Positions 1 to 9,975 of a stretch of 64,000 nucleotides of DNA are shown here, in pieces (the stretch's first letter is position 1; the number at the start of each line of letters is the position of its first letter). Source of the stretch: Orientallactaga sibirica (taxonomy: Eukaryota > Chordata > Mammalia > Rodentia > Dipodidae); NCBI GenBank assembly GCA_036365145.1, contig JAEOAD010000982.1, forward strand, positions 8,582,001 to 8,646,000, in the 5' to 3' direction. The translations under genes were made by a program, and so were the position numbers. Below the pieces are notes generated by a model. It saw only the letters and a program-made list of their open reading frames with translations. It was not told where the DNA came from and searched no databases.

Positions 1-262
1 AGCAAATTGTTTAATTTCTGCATATTTGTATAGTTGCCAAAGGTTTTTTTTTTTGTTTTCTAGTTTCACTGTATTGTGGTCAGAAGAGGATAGACAACAT
101 GACTTTCATTTTTCAAAAATTATTGAAAACTGTTTTATGGCCAAGTGTATGCTCTCTCCTACAGAATGGTGCATGTGCTGATGAGAATAGTGCATTTTCT
201 CTGGCTGATGGGTGGGGTGCTCTGTAGATTAGGGCTTCTTACACTTTTTCTATTCATAAGCC
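1..262 (-). mobile_element. L1 ORF2 fragment (endonuclease domain)
   Basis: Read on the minus strand, this stretch follows the L1 ORF2 endonuclease region: an Ser-Asp-His-Asn-like segment (complement of about 70-95) and the conserved run upstream of it. Both match the order known for mammalian L1. It is decayed, has no open frame and is cut by the window edge. Confidence 0.6.
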
Positions 263-338
263 CTTTTTCCCTGAGAAATTTTTACATGACCCCAGGAATA
301 TAGGCATAGAAAATAGGCATAAAAATAAAACATTTGAG

Positions 339-529
339 CCGGGCGTGGTGGCACACGCCTTTAATCCCAGCACTCGGGAGGCAGAGGTAGGAGGATCGCC
401 GAGAGTTCGAGGCCACCCTGAGACTACATAGTTAATTCCAGGTCAGCCTGGACCAGAGAGAGAGACCCTACCTTGCAAAAACCAAAAAATAAATAAATAA
501 ATAAAAATAAAATAAATAAATAAATAAAA
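339..529 (+). mobile_element. B1 SINE
   Basis: Full-length B1: 7SL-like head (CCGGGCGTGGTGGC), the GTTCGAGGCCACCCTGAGAC core and an A-rich (AAAT)n tail at about 485-529. Confidence 0.9.
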
Positions 530-847
530 CATTTGATGATAATAAATAATAAAGAAATGTATTTTAAAACACTTCCTTGTATATATACTTTTAATCTTTT
601 TTTTTTGCTTCAGTAAGAATAAATTTATTCATGGACTTCAGACACTTTATGTTCATAATTACAATTTCTCCAAAGAGTCAAAAGCTGAATTCTCATAGGA
701 CTCCATTTATTATATAATTTATTTGAAGATGTTTGAATAATTTGAAATAGATATAACCAAAAATTGTGGTCATTTGTAAAATACACAATTTCTTCATGGG
801 GAAAACAGGCTGATTTATAAATCTTTGGCTTTTTATTATTTTTTAAA
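530..847. other. AT-rich unique DNA
   Basis: No gene or recognisable repeat. The sequence is AT-rich with a short T run at 597-607. Confidence 0.4.
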
Positions 848-1055
848 GACTGGAGAGATTGCTTAGTGGTTCAGGCACTTGACTGCAAAGCCTAAGGACC
901 CAGGTTCAATTCCCCAGTACTCACTTAAGCCAGATGCACAAGGTGGTGCATGTGTCTGGAGTTTGCCTGCAATGGCTAGAGACCTTGGTGTGCCCATTCT
1001 CTCTCTCTATTGGTCTCTCTCTCACATACACACACATAAGTAAATAAATAAATAG
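848..1055 (+). mobile_element. tRNA-derived SINE (B2 superfamily, short type)
   Basis: Head GACTGGAGAGATTGCTTAG contains the A-box-like region. The B box is GGTTCAATTCC. A CT-rich stretch and an (AAAT)n tail follow. Confidence 0.88.
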
Positions 1056-1229
1056 AACATTTAAAAATATTGAAGAAATTTTGCATACTAAGTAGATGGA
1101 CATCCTTATTACATAAAGAATTAAATCTTGGCTGAATATTTCATACTATAGTATACAGAGAATTCTCAATGCATTTCAGAGTTTGTTGATATTTTAGTTT
1201 TATAATCATAAATGCTGAGGATATCCACT

Positions 1230-1472
1230 TTTTATTTTTAAAGAGAGTGAGAGTGAGCGAGAGAGCAAGAATGAGAGAGAGAGAGAGAGTTGGCACACCA
1301 GGGCCTCAGCCACTACAATTGAACTCCAGACACTTGTGCCACCTAGTGGGCATGTGAGACCTTGCTTTTGTCTCACCATTGTGCATCTGGCTTACGTGGG
1401 ATCTGGATAACAAACATGAGTTCTTAGGCTTCTCAGGCAAGTGCCTTAACTGCTAAGCCATCTCTCCAGCCT
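1230..1472 (-). mobile_element. tRNA-derived SINE (B2 superfamily, long-type features)
   Basis: Reverse orientation: A/T-rich tail, (GA)n, then the complement of the head ending CCATCTCTCCAGCC. It carries the extra 'CTAGTGGGCATGTGAGACCTTGC' type segment (positions about 1343-1366) that marks the longer subtype. Confidence 0.85.
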
Positions 1473-1702
1473 GAGAATGTTCACTTTTTATAACTATACA
1501 GTATAAAATTGCAGAAGTATGTTTAGGGCTACTTTAAAAATGATTGTAAATTCTGTCCAAATCCCAAGTCAAAATTCGTTGCATAATTAAAATTGTTTTT
1601 TCATTGCATGATTTTTTAATGAAGTTCAAGCCAGCAACTCAAATAACATTTTAAAAGTCAAACATCCTAATTCAACACAATCCTAATACATATGTACAAT
1701 CC

Positions 1703-1707
<5 letters not shown>

Positions 1708-1742
<35 letters not shown>
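1708..1742 (+). repeat. (TG)n microsatellite
   Basis: About 17 uninterrupted TG dinucleotides. Confidence 0.97.
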
Positions 1743-1744
<2 letters not shown>

Positions 1745-2430
1745 TAGTTGGATTCATGTTCAGAAATGATGGCAGGGAATTATTAAAGTCTTTGTTTTCT
1801 GTTATTAAACCATTATGTTCCTATGAGCTCAGGAAACTTTGCACAGTTGAAACACTGCAGTTTATGACAGTGCTCAAAGCTGAATTGTCTCAGGCAGTGT
1901 TCATGGGCATTGCATGTCATGACAGCACGTGCAGTGCAAAGGGCATATGTTCTTTGCTCAGAACCAAGACTGCAGTGAAGTCCCACGATGCAATATGGGT
2001 GAGTGCTGCCAAAAAACACCTCAGATTCATTACATATTTCATTATGAATTAATTTTGTGGTCATTGCACATTCAGAAACCTTTTACTGTGGCTAAACTTT
2101 TTTACAAACCTTACATCAGTTACATGGCTCCATATGAGTTTGTGACCCACAATTTATGAAGCTGTGATGTAAGTGGCCATTAGGCCAAAGTGGCCTAGGT
2201 GCTATTTCCCTCTCATGTCTCTTTGTCAGTTTTCTGTCTGGGTGATGTGTTTATGAATATGGGGTGCACTAGCAGAGTAGAACAGAAGAAAGAAAGAGTG
2301 TAGTCTACAACAAACTATTTGAAAAAAAACAACACAATGAAGAAAAAAGAATAAAAAGAAATGAAGCAATCTGAGGAATTTCAGTACAATATTAAAAGAG
2401 CTATTCTTGGAGTAACTGCATTTCAAGAGG
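1743..2430. other. Unique DNA, no gene seen
   Basis: Open frames up to 113 codons occur here but show no family resemblance, and one begins inside the TG microsatellite. I treat them as chance ORFs. Confidence 0.4.
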
Positions 2431-2549
2431 GACTTAAGAATGTCAAGAGGTGCTGCAGTATGCCTGAAACCTTAGGTGTCAGGGTCTGTTCCCAGCACTG
2501 CATAAAGCTAGGGCTGGGTGGTACATTCCTGCAATCCCAGCACTGAGGA
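2431..2549 (+). mobile_element. Degenerate SINE fragment (ID/B1-like)
   Basis: The stretch contains GGGCTGGGTGGTACATTCCTGCAATCCCAGCACTGAGG-type sequence (2512-2549), a decayed 7SL-like monomer next to the B4 element. Confidence 0.45.
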
Positions 2550-2639
2550 GCTGCAGGAATGGTGCAAGTGGTAACATGCCTGCTCTCCAAACATGTGCTC
2601 AGATACCCAGCCCCCACATAGAAGCCAGGTGCTATGGTG
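2550..2639 (+). mobile_element. B4 SINE, 5' part (split by LTR)
   Basis: This is the 5' half of a rodent B4 (CAAACATGTGCTCAGATACC ... GAAGCCAGGTGCTATGGTG). It is interrupted at 2640 by a solo LTR and resumes at 3097. Confidence 0.65.
2634..2639. repeat. 6-bp target-site duplication, left copy
   Basis: ATGGTG here is repeated at 3091-3096 on the other side of the solo LTR. A 6-bp duplication is typical of class II (ERVK) integration. Confidence 0.8.
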
Positions 2640-3090
2640 TGCTGGGTTTTTTTCCTCCACCACCGGCAGGTAGAGCGGAAGAGAGAGAGAGCCGGGCCAG
2701 CCGCTTCTCTCTTGGGGCTGAGCGGGAAGGCGGGTGTCGGCGACTCAAAAAACCTCCCCAAGCCACCGGGGAAAAGAAAACCACATTGAGCCGGAAGTCC
2801 GTCTGGCGGAAAATCTCTCCGTTTATGGTCATGGGAAGGTATTTATATATTTTGAGAGAGGGTGGGAAAAAGGATGAGATAAAGGTGTAAGGGCCAATAG
2901 TATTTCACCACGTCAGCAGCAGCTGGGCGGAGGCAGTTTCAGCTTAGGTGCTGAGTCACTCCAAGGACAGGTGGCAAAACTCTACTCAGGCTCCGGAAGC
3001 TCGACTAGGCCTCACCGGGAGTAGGCCAAGGACAGGGAAACTCTGGCTAGGCTCAGAACCACTAGGCCTCACACCGGGCAGGGCCCAACA
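2640..3090. mobile_element. Solo LTR, class II ERV-like
   Basis: A 451-bp, GC- and CpG-rich segment begins TGCTGGG, ends CCCAACA and is flanked by the perfect 6-bp repeat ATGGTG. It interrupts a B4 SINE cleanly. A TATA-like TATTTATATATTTT lies at about 2849-2862, which would favour plus orientation, but no clear AATAAA was found, so the strand is left open. It is not obviously related in sequence to the LTRs of the provirus at 45.7-52.4 kb. Confidence 0.75.
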
Positions 3091-3096
3091 ATGGTG
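3091..3096. repeat. 6-bp target-site duplication, right copy
   Basis: ATGGTG, identical to 2634-2639. Confidence 0.8.
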
Positions 3097-3265
3097 TATA
3101 TGCCAGTAATCCCAGTGCTGGGGAGGTGGTGGCAGGAGGAACCCTTGTTGTCCAGCCCACTCGGTAAGCTCCATGTTCAGTGAGAGACCCTGTCTCTCAA
3201 AATAAGATGTAGAGCAATTGAAGAGGGTAGCTGATATCAATCTCCGGCCTCCACATGCACACATC
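3097..3265 (+). mobile_element. B4 SINE, 3' part
   Basis: B4 resumes with ATGCCAGTAATCCCAGTGCTG and continues through the GAGAGACCCTGTCTCTCAAAA and GGCCTCCACATGCACAC landmarks. Confidence 0.7.
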
Positions 3266-3297
3266 CTGGGAGCCACATACAGAAGGCTATCCCAATT

Positions 3298-3645
3298 CCC
3301 CTAATGGCAGATTTCTCAGTATAAACCTCATAGAAAGTAGCATAATTCTTGTGCAGTACTGAAGGAAAAACAAAACTCTCAACCAAGCACCCACCACAGC
3401 TATCATTTACAAGTGAATAAAAGACCAAGCCATTCCCAGATAGACGCAAGCGAAAAGATAGATCACCAGCAGGCCTGCCCTACAAGAAATGATAAAGTTC
3501 CTCAGGGGACTAGCTGGGAAGAAGGTGATTTGTGAAAGGGGGATGGGAGAGACATCAAGAGAAGGTCATGGGAGGGGATTATGATCAGACATACAAGGAT
3601 AAAATGGGTCAACAAATAATAAAAGAAATCTCTTTAACTGAAAGA
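3298..3645 (+). mobile_element. L1 fragment (ORF1 C-terminal region, possibly 3' end)
   Basis: Plus-strand sequence follows the end of L1 ORF1: GGCAGATTTCTCAG, CTCTCAACCAAG, a TATCATTTACAAGTGAATAA-like stretch and AGCAGGCCTGCCCTACAAGA. Frames are broken. The 3506-3645 part, with AATAATAAAAG, may be the 3' end of a rearranged L1; that part is less sure. Confidence 0.55.
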
Positions 3646-3724
3646 AAGGGACATTAATGAGCAATAGTTATATTTATTATTGAGTCTTAGTAATATTTTC
3701 GTGGGGGTGTGTGTGCCTAGGTGA

Positions 3725-3975
3725 GTGTGTGGGGGCCAGGCGTTGACATCACGTGTCGTCTTCAATAGCCCTCCACTTTAGCTTGCCGAGGCAAGGTCTC
3801 CCACTTGAAATCAGAGCACGCCCTTGGGATCCCCTGTCTTCATTTCTGGAGTGCTGGGATTTCAAGCAGCCTGAGAAGCCCATCTGGCATTTATGCCGGT
3901 GCTAGGGATCTGGACTCTGGTCTTTAAACTTGTATGGTAAGCTCTTAATCCTGTGAGCCATTGCCCCAGCTCCTA
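3725..3975 (-). mobile_element. B4 SINE, degenerate
   Basis: Reverse B4 landmarks: GGCCAGGCGTTGACATCA, CTCCACTTTAGCTT, GAGTGCTGGGATT and GAGCCATTGCCCCAGCTCC. Confidence 0.6.
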
Positions 3976-4209
3976 ATGACCATATTTTATAAGCAATTCT
4001 TGAAAATACATTGCATCCTATGTGGGATTTAAGTTAGACAAATACCAGTTACACCGTCGGCTCCTAAAACAGAAATATATGGGCTCAGTTACATGTGTTC
4101 AAAATCCTAGTGAGAGAAATGGGGTTGGAGAGGTGGGTCACAACGCCTCTATTAGTGAAGATTTTACCAACACTGGTATCTTCTTTTTGTCACTCTTATT
4201 TTTAGAAAG

Positions 4210-4440
4210 TCTTTTAAACTTGATATTATTAATTACTGTACAAAACAATAAGCTTCATTGTAACAGTTATATGTGTGTGTCTATGTTATTGTACTTTCAT
4301 TTTATTTATGCCCCCACTACTGCCTTCCATCCCTTCTCCTCCTTCACTCTGGTCCTTTTCCTCCCCAAAATAATAGTCATCCTTATGCTTTCATTATATA
4401 TATCTCACATATATCTGACAGAGCTTATATATGAGAAAAC
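4210..4440 (-). mobile_element. L1 3' UTR segment
   Basis: Minus-strand rodent L1 3' UTR style: TGTACAAAACAATAAGCTTCATTG and CTTCTCCTCCTTCACTCTGG (read on plus). It continues beyond the inserted B1 at 4445-4607. Confidence 0.5.
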
Positions 4441-4443
4441 ATG

Positions 4444-4607
4444 ATTTTTTTTTTTTTTTTTTTGGTTTTGCGAGGTAGGGTCTCACTCTGGTCCAGGCTG
4501 ACCTGGAATTAACAATGTAGTCTCAGGGTGGCCTCGAACTCACGGTGATCCTCCTACCTCTGCCTCCCGAGTGCTGGGATTAAAGGCGTGCGCCACCACA
4601 CCCAGCT
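4444..4607 (-). mobile_element. B1 SINE
   Basis: A T19 tract, then the complement of B1 (GGTAGGGTCTCACTCTGG ... GGCGTGCGCCACCACACCCAGCT). It is inserted in the older L1 copy. Confidence 0.92.
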
Positions 4608-5290
4608 GATATTTGTTTTTCTTTACACTATTACTCTCTCTTGTTCTTCCCTTCTCCCTTCTTGTAAACCTCCTCCACAACATAGTCCCCTTTCCACTTT
4701 CATATCCCATAGATACACATGGTTATAAAAATTGGGTTTTACATATAAGAGAAAACAAATTATATTTACATTTCTGAGTCTAGCTTAGTTAACATGATTA
4801 TCTATGGCTATCCATTTTCCTGAAAATGACATCACTTTATCACTCTTAATACTGACTAAAACTCTATTTTGTATATACTCCATTTTCTTTATCAGTGGAT
4901 GGACATCTAGGTTGCTTTAATTTCCTGGCTATTGTGCATAGTGCATCAATGAACATGGGTGTGCAGGTATGTCTGTGGTATGTTGTCTTTGATTCTTTCT
5001 CATATATCTAGGACTTATCTAGCTGAGGCATATGGTAGTTCTACTTTTAGCTTTTTGAGGAACCCCATACTGATTTCCACAGTGGATGCAATATTACACT
5101 TCTATCAATGGTGTACAAAGGGTCTTCTCCCCAAGCCCCCAACTCCCCTGTCCAGCATCCATACCCGCATTTGTTCTGCTTGTTTTCTTGGTGACAGCCA
5201 TTATAACTGAAGTGACATGGAATCTCATTGTAGTTTGAATTTGCATTTCCCTGTTGGCAAAGGATGTTGAACACTTTAAAAAATATTGGG
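4608..5290 (-). mobile_element. L1 3' UTR and ORF2 C-terminal end
   Basis: The minus strand carries the L1 3' UTR and the C-terminal tail of ORF2. Translated fragments at 5047-5280 show REMQIQTTMRFH, IMAV-TKKT and PLWKSVW, which correspond to the known ORF2 tail motifs. Stops and frame changes show that it is dead. Confidence 0.75.
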
Positions 5291-5293
5291 CAT

Positions 5294-5428
5294 AGCCAGG
5301 TGTGGTGGCGCACGCCTTTAATCCCAGCACTCGGGAGGCAGAGGTAGGAGGATCGCCGAGAGTTCGAGGCCACCCTGAGACTACATAGTGAATTCCAGGT
5401 CAGCCTGGACTAGAGCGAGACCCTACCT

Positions 5429-5433
<5 letters not shown>
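5294..5433 (+). mobile_element. B1 SINE with (CA)n tail
   Basis: Complete B1 in which the A-rich tail has become a (CA)n microsatellite (5433-5473). Confidence 0.92.

Positions 5434-5473
<40 letters not shown>
5433..5473 (+). repeat. (CA)n microsatellite
   Basis: About 20 CA units at the 3' end of a B1 copy, grown out of the SINE tail. Confidence 0.95.
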
Positions 5474-5477
<4 letters not shown>

Positions 5478-5627
5478 TTTGCATTTGTTGAGAACTGTCT
5501 GATGAATTTATTTGCCCACTTATTGATTAGATGATTTGGGGTTTTCTTATTAATTTTTACAGATTCTAGATGTTAGCCACCTATCAGTTGTATAGTTGGC
5601 AAAGATTTTTCTCCCATTTTGTAGGCT
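5474..5627 (-). mobile_element. L1 ORF2 fragment
   Basis: Continuation of the minus-strand L1: GATTCTAGATGTTAGCCACCTATCAG and CTCCCATTTTGTAGGCTATTG correspond to the ORF2 segment between RT and the C-terminus. Confidence 0.65.
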
Positions 5628-5748
5628 ATTGAGATGGTCTTACTGAACAGCCCAGGCTGGCCTGGAACTTAACTCTGTAGACAAGATTGGCCTTGAGCTC
5701 TTGCTCTTGTCTCAGCCTCCAAATGCTAGGACTGTAGGAATGAGCCTT
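5628..5748 (-). mobile_element. Old B1 SINE
   Basis: Diverged reverse B1: CCCAGGCTGGCCTGGAAC, GCCTCCAAATGCTAGGACTG. It is older than the other B1 copies. Confidence 0.65.
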
Positions 5749-5849
5749 TGTTTCTAGCAATACTGGTATTGGAATCTTGAGATTCAGGACTTCTGTTTAA
5801 TATGCATGATTATGGCAACTGCCACTGTGGGAAACTAGAGATGGTTTTA

Positions 5850-6028
5850 AAAAAATTTTTTTTAGAGAGAGCGAGAGACAGAGAGAGAGAGGGAATGCTA
5901 GTGGGCATGTGCGACCTTGCGCTTGCCTCACTTTTGTGCACCTGTCTTACGTGGGATCTGGAGAGTCAAACATGGGTCCTTAGACTTCACAGGCAAGCGC
6001 CTTAACCGCTAAGCCACGTCTCCAGCAC
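5850..6028 (-). mobile_element. tRNA-derived SINE (long-type)
   Basis: Reverse copy with a (GA)n stretch, TGGGCATGTGCGACCTTGCG and a terminal CTAAGCCACGTCTCCAGCA. Confidence 0.85.
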
Positions 6029-6029
6029 T

Positions 6030-6236
6030 TAAAATATTTTATTTATTTATTTGCAAGCAGAGAGAGATAGAGACCAGAGGAGTGGGGAATGGGCACACCA
6101 GGGCCTCCAGCCACTGCAAATAAACTCCAGATAACATGTGCCACCTTGTGCATCTGGCTTTATGTTGGTACTGGGAAATTGAACCTGGGTCATTAAGGCA
6201 AGCACTTTACTAACTGAAGCTATTTCCCCAGCCCTG
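6030..6236 (-). mobile_element. tRNA-derived SINE (short type)
   Basis: Reverse copy from (TTTA)n through GGGCCTCCAGCCACTGCAAA to TTTCCCCAGCCC. It is directly adjacent to the previous SINE. Confidence 0.85.
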
Positions 6237-6247
6237 GAATTGTCTCT

Positions 6248-6448
6248 TTTTTTTTAAGTATTTATTTCCTTATTTATTTATAAGAGAGAAAGAGAGAGAG
6301 AGAGAGCTAGAAGAGGCACACCAGGGCTTATTGCTCCTGCAAATGAACTCCAAACATATGCACCACTTTATCCTGCTTTATGTGAGTACTGGGAAATCGA
6401 ACCCAGGCTGTCAGCTTTTAACCACTCAGGCATTTCTCCAACCCCTGG
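6248..6448 (-). mobile_element. tRNA-derived SINE (short type)
   Basis: Third consecutive reverse copy, ending CATTTCTCCAACCCC. Three SINEs in a row split the minus-strand L1. Confidence 0.82.
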
Positions 6449-6880
6449 AATTGTATTTTTAATTTTGGTTTTCACATGTTTATTGTCAGTATGTAGGAAT
6501 GTGATTGTTTTTGTCTGTTTTCCTTGTATACGTGGCCTTGCTAAATTCACTTATTAATTCTAGGATTTTGCCGGTAGATTCTTTATGATTTTCTATTTAG
6601 ACAATCATGTAATCTATAAATAAGGATTGGTGTTTTTTCTTTTTTTAAATTGGTTTATATCTCAATTCTTTTTGCTTGATCATGCCCGTTAGAACTTTTA
6701 GCACTATGTTCAATAAGAATAGTAAAAATGGAATTCTTTAATTTTTCCTAATAACAGAGGGAAAGCATTAAGTATGCTGTTAGTCATGGCACTTTATGAA
6801 GTTGAGAATGTTCTCTCCTATTCGTTGTAGTCTGAACATTTGAAAATCATAAGCAGATGTTTCAGAGTACTTAAAACCAT
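6449..6880 (-). mobile_element. L1 ORF2 reverse transcriptase fragment
   Basis: Read on minus, the block containing TAGACAATCATGTAATCTATAA is the complement of the L1 Phe/Tyr-Ala-Asp-Asp-Met-Ile-Val active-site segment. It is followed by the GGGAAAGCATTAAGTATGCTG-type conserved block. The frame is destroyed. Confidence 0.65.
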
Positions 6881-7939
6881 TTTCTTTGGGTATTTTTAAA
6901 AATGATGCTTTTAGTTGACATCTTGGCTGTACGTGACATTCTCATAGTCTGAAGACATATCGTTCTCTTTGTCAATTCTATATCTCTCTGGAGAACCAGT
7001 AAGATGCAGATGAGAATAGGATTCTTGTTGGGTGAAGATAAGGAAAAACTGGGGCAAATGATCTAAGGGACCTGCTAAATGTGTTCTGTTACCCTGTCAA
7101 TGAAAGCATGGCATTGGGAGGGTTATATATTTCCTATTGTTGTATAACAAATTATGACTAACTCGGTGGCTTAAAACTATATAATTTTCTTCCCTTTCAG
7201 TTCTGGTTGTCAGAAGTCTTAAAGTCAAGGTATTGGTAGGGACATGTTGTTTCTGTAAGCTTAATGGGAGAATCATGTCTTCTAGTTTCTAGAAGCCACA
7301 TACCTTTGGGGTTCACACCTTCATTCCTTCCCTTAGTTCCACTGCCACATCTTCTTTTTCTCTCAGATCCTAATTCTACCATTTCCCTCTTCTGAAGACC
7401 CTTGCAATCACATTAGACTCATCGAGATAATTCTGGATTGCCTCCTTCATATTCATAATCACAACTAGCAAGTCCCTTTGCTACATAAGGTAACAAAGTT
7501 ACAGGTTAGAGTGTGGAAATCTTTGAGGAGGGGAAGGATAAAAGTGAGCTCAAGAAGCTGGAAGAGGCAAGATTCTCCTCTAGATATCTAGAAGGAACAA
7601 CACATTGATTTTACCACACAGAATTCTAGTAGACCTGTTGAGGCATTCTAAAGGGCAGGACTTTGAATTTAGAACACTGTGGCTTAAATTCCCTCCCACT
7701 ACAGCTTCCTAAGTTGTATTTGAGAGAGAGACGGGGGGTGGGGGAGAGTTTCTTACTCTAAATCAAAATTCATCTGCAAAACTGTAGCCCCTGTTGTGTG
7801 TATTCCTCCTCCCCTTCCACCAGTTGCAATTGAGGAGCAGCTTTTCCAGGCATGGGCTTCATTTCCTGGTACTATTTGCATATAGGTGGGGCCGTTGTGA
7901 CCCGTTCTCACTCATCAGATGTGAGTAGAAGTCATGTGT
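6881..7939. other. Unique DNA, no gene seen
   Basis: No recognisable gene or repeat apart from a purine-rich patch (7721-7748). Short ORFs lack any family signature. Confidence 0.4.
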
Positions 7940-8184
7940 GCACAGGAGAGATGACTTAGCAGTTAAGGCCTGCCTGCCAAGCCTAAGAACACCCGTTCGA
8001 TTCTCCAGGTCCCATGTTTAGCCAGACACAAAAAGTGATGCAAGCGCACAATGCTGCACTTGCCCACAAGGGGGCACACGCGTCTGGAATTTGTTCACAA
8101 TGGCTGAGAGGCCGCTGGTGTGTATCCATCAGTCTCTCTCTCTCTTTCTGACTCTCTCCAAAAAAAGAAAAAAGAAAAAAGAAA
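7940..8184 (+). mobile_element. tRNA-derived SINE (long type) with 13-bp TSD
   Basis: Long subtype with the GATGCAAGCGCACAATGC and CACTTGCCCACAAGGGGG insert. It is flanked by the perfect 13-bp duplication AGAAGTCATGTGT at 7927-7939 and 8185-8197, which shows L1-type retrotransposition. Confidence 0.93.
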
Positions 8185-8197
8185 AGAAGTCATGTGT

Positions 8198-8765
8198 ATC
8201 CCATCTGCCTCCAGGTGCCTAAGAAGTACATGTGTACTCTGCACACTTCCCTCTCCCATCTGTTGGCTCCGTGCTGACTCTCAGGCGATGTTGGGTGTTT
8301 AATGAGGAAGACAGAAAGACTTCCATTAGCTCGGGTCTTTGAAGAGCCGTGTGGAACAGAGTCCCTCATATTCTCATGTCAAAATTCATGTCTATGTTGG
8401 GTCTAAAGGTGAGCCCCAAATACATTTTTATTGGTTTAAGTGACTTAAAGCAGATTTATTCATGACAGCCACCATGTATCTTTCAGGGTTTCATTCTCTG
8501 GAAGTATAATATGAAATCATGTATGCCAAACTTCGTGTTACCCAGAAAAGGGGCTAAAGGACTAAGATTGGAAAGCCTTGAATGTCTCTGCCTAGAGCAG
8601 TGGCCCTTGCCCCTGAGCATGCATCTGTTTCCTCAAAGGGCTTGCTAAAACAGATACTAGGCCGTGTATCTGATTCTGGAGTGGGAGATTTCTGGCTCCC
8701 AAGCTTACTTCACTTGTCTATCGAAACTCTGTCCCCCAAACTGACATAGTAGAAATAGAAGGCCC
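8198..8765. other. Unique DNA, no gene seen
   Basis: Nothing recognisable between two long-type SINEs. Confidence 0.4.
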
Positions 8766-9034
8766 CTAGGGCTGGAGAGATGGCTTAGTAGTTAAGGCAC
8801 CTGCCTGCCAAGCCTAAGAACACCCGTTGGATTCTCCAGGTCCCACGTTAGCCAGACGCAAAAAGTGATGCAAGGACGCAATGCCGCACTTGCACACAAG
8901 GGGGCGCACGTGTCTGGAGTTTGTTCACAGTGGCTGAGAGGCTGCTAGCGCGCCCATTCTCTCTCTCTCTCTCTCTCTCTGCCTCTTCCTCTCTGTCTCT
9001 GTCTCTCTGTCTCTCTCAAATAATAATAATAAAA
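8766..9034 (+). mobile_element. tRNA-derived SINE (long type) with 15-bp TSD
   Basis: Intact long-subtype copy. The target duplication AGAAATAGAAGGCCC is perfect at 8751-8765 and 9035-9049. The CT-rich part contains a (CT)10-type run. Confidence 0.94.
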
Positions 9035-9195
9035 AGAAATAGAAGGCCCTTAACTAATATTTCAGGATGGAGCAGGAAACAGGTTGCCCACGAACAGTTC
9101 TTGGGGCTGAGTTAGAACCAACATATTTCAGCTCAAGGGTTTGAAGATTTCCTCATTTTAATTTTTTCAGTCATTTTAAGTCGCACACATACAAA

Positions 9196-9198
<3 letters not shown>

Positions 9199-9237
<39 letters not shown>
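9199..9237 (+). repeat. (GT)n microsatellite
   Basis: About 19 GT units. They encode the apparent Met-Cys-Val-Cys-Val ORF starts, which are not genes. Confidence 0.97.
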
Positions 9238-9240
<3 letters not shown>

Positions 9241-9261
9241 CCTGTCTCTACCTTCTATTTT

Positions 9262-9390
9262 TCCATAGCTGTACTGGGATTAAAGATGCCTTTACTACTG
9301 GGTCTGGCTTACTGGGTTCTGGGGATGCAAACTCAAATCTTCACACTTGCAAGACAAGCTCTTTATTCGCTGATCCATCTCTCCAGTCTG
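9262..9390 (-). mobile_element. B4-like SINE fragment
   Basis: Reverse B4 end: GGTTCTGGGGATGCAAACTC ... GATCCATCTCTCCAGTC. Confidence 0.5.
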
Positions 9391-9401
9391 ATATCCTCAT
9401 T

Positions 9402-9574
9402 CTTTTTTTTTTTTTTTTTTTTTTTTTTTTGGTTTTTCGAGGTAGGGTCTCACTCTAGTCCAGGCTGACCTGGAATTAACTATGTAGTCTCAGGGTGGCC
9501 TCGAACTCACTGCAATTCTCCTACCTCTGCCTCCCGAGTGCTGGGATTAAAGGCGTGCGCCACCACGCCCGGCA
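9402..9574 (-). mobile_element. B1 SINE
   Basis: A long T tract (about 28) followed by a complete reverse B1 ending CCACGCCCGGC. Confidence 0.94.
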
Positions 9575-9724
9575 TTTTTTTTTTTTTTTGAGGTAGGGTC
9601 TCACTCTGGTCCAGGCTGACCCGGAATTCACTATGTAGTCTCAGGGTGGCCTCAAATTCACGGTGATCCTCCTACCTCTGCCTCCCGAGTGCTGGGATTA
9701 AAGGCATGTGCCACCATGCCCGGC
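9575..9724 (-). mobile_element. B1 SINE, second of a tandem pair
   Basis: A second complete reverse B1 sits immediately against the first and ends CCATGCCCGGCT. It was probably inserted at the A-rich boundary of its neighbour. Confidence 0.94.
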
Positions 9725-9751
9725 TCTCATTCCTTTTTCAAAATTTTTATA

Positions 9752-9776
9752 TATCGTTTTTTTATTTTGAGAGAGA

Positions 9777-9825
<49 letters not shown>

Positions 9826-9975
9826 GGCATGCCAGGGCCTCTAGCCACAGAGAACGAATTCCAGACACATGAGCCACCTTGTGCATCTGGCTTATGTGGG
9901 TACTGGGGAATCGAACCTGGGTCTTTAGGCTTCGCAGGCAAATGCCTTAACTGCAAAGCCATCTCTCCAACCCTG
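9752..9975 (-). mobile_element. tRNA-derived SINE with long (GA)n
   Basis: Reverse SINE with a (GA)n run at 9785-9822. It ends CCATCTCTCCAACCC. Confidence 0.9.

Noticed and set aside
9199..9468. ORFs starting Met-Cys-Val-Cys-Val (also at 1711)
   Set aside because: They are translations of (GT)n microsatellites running into SINE sequence.
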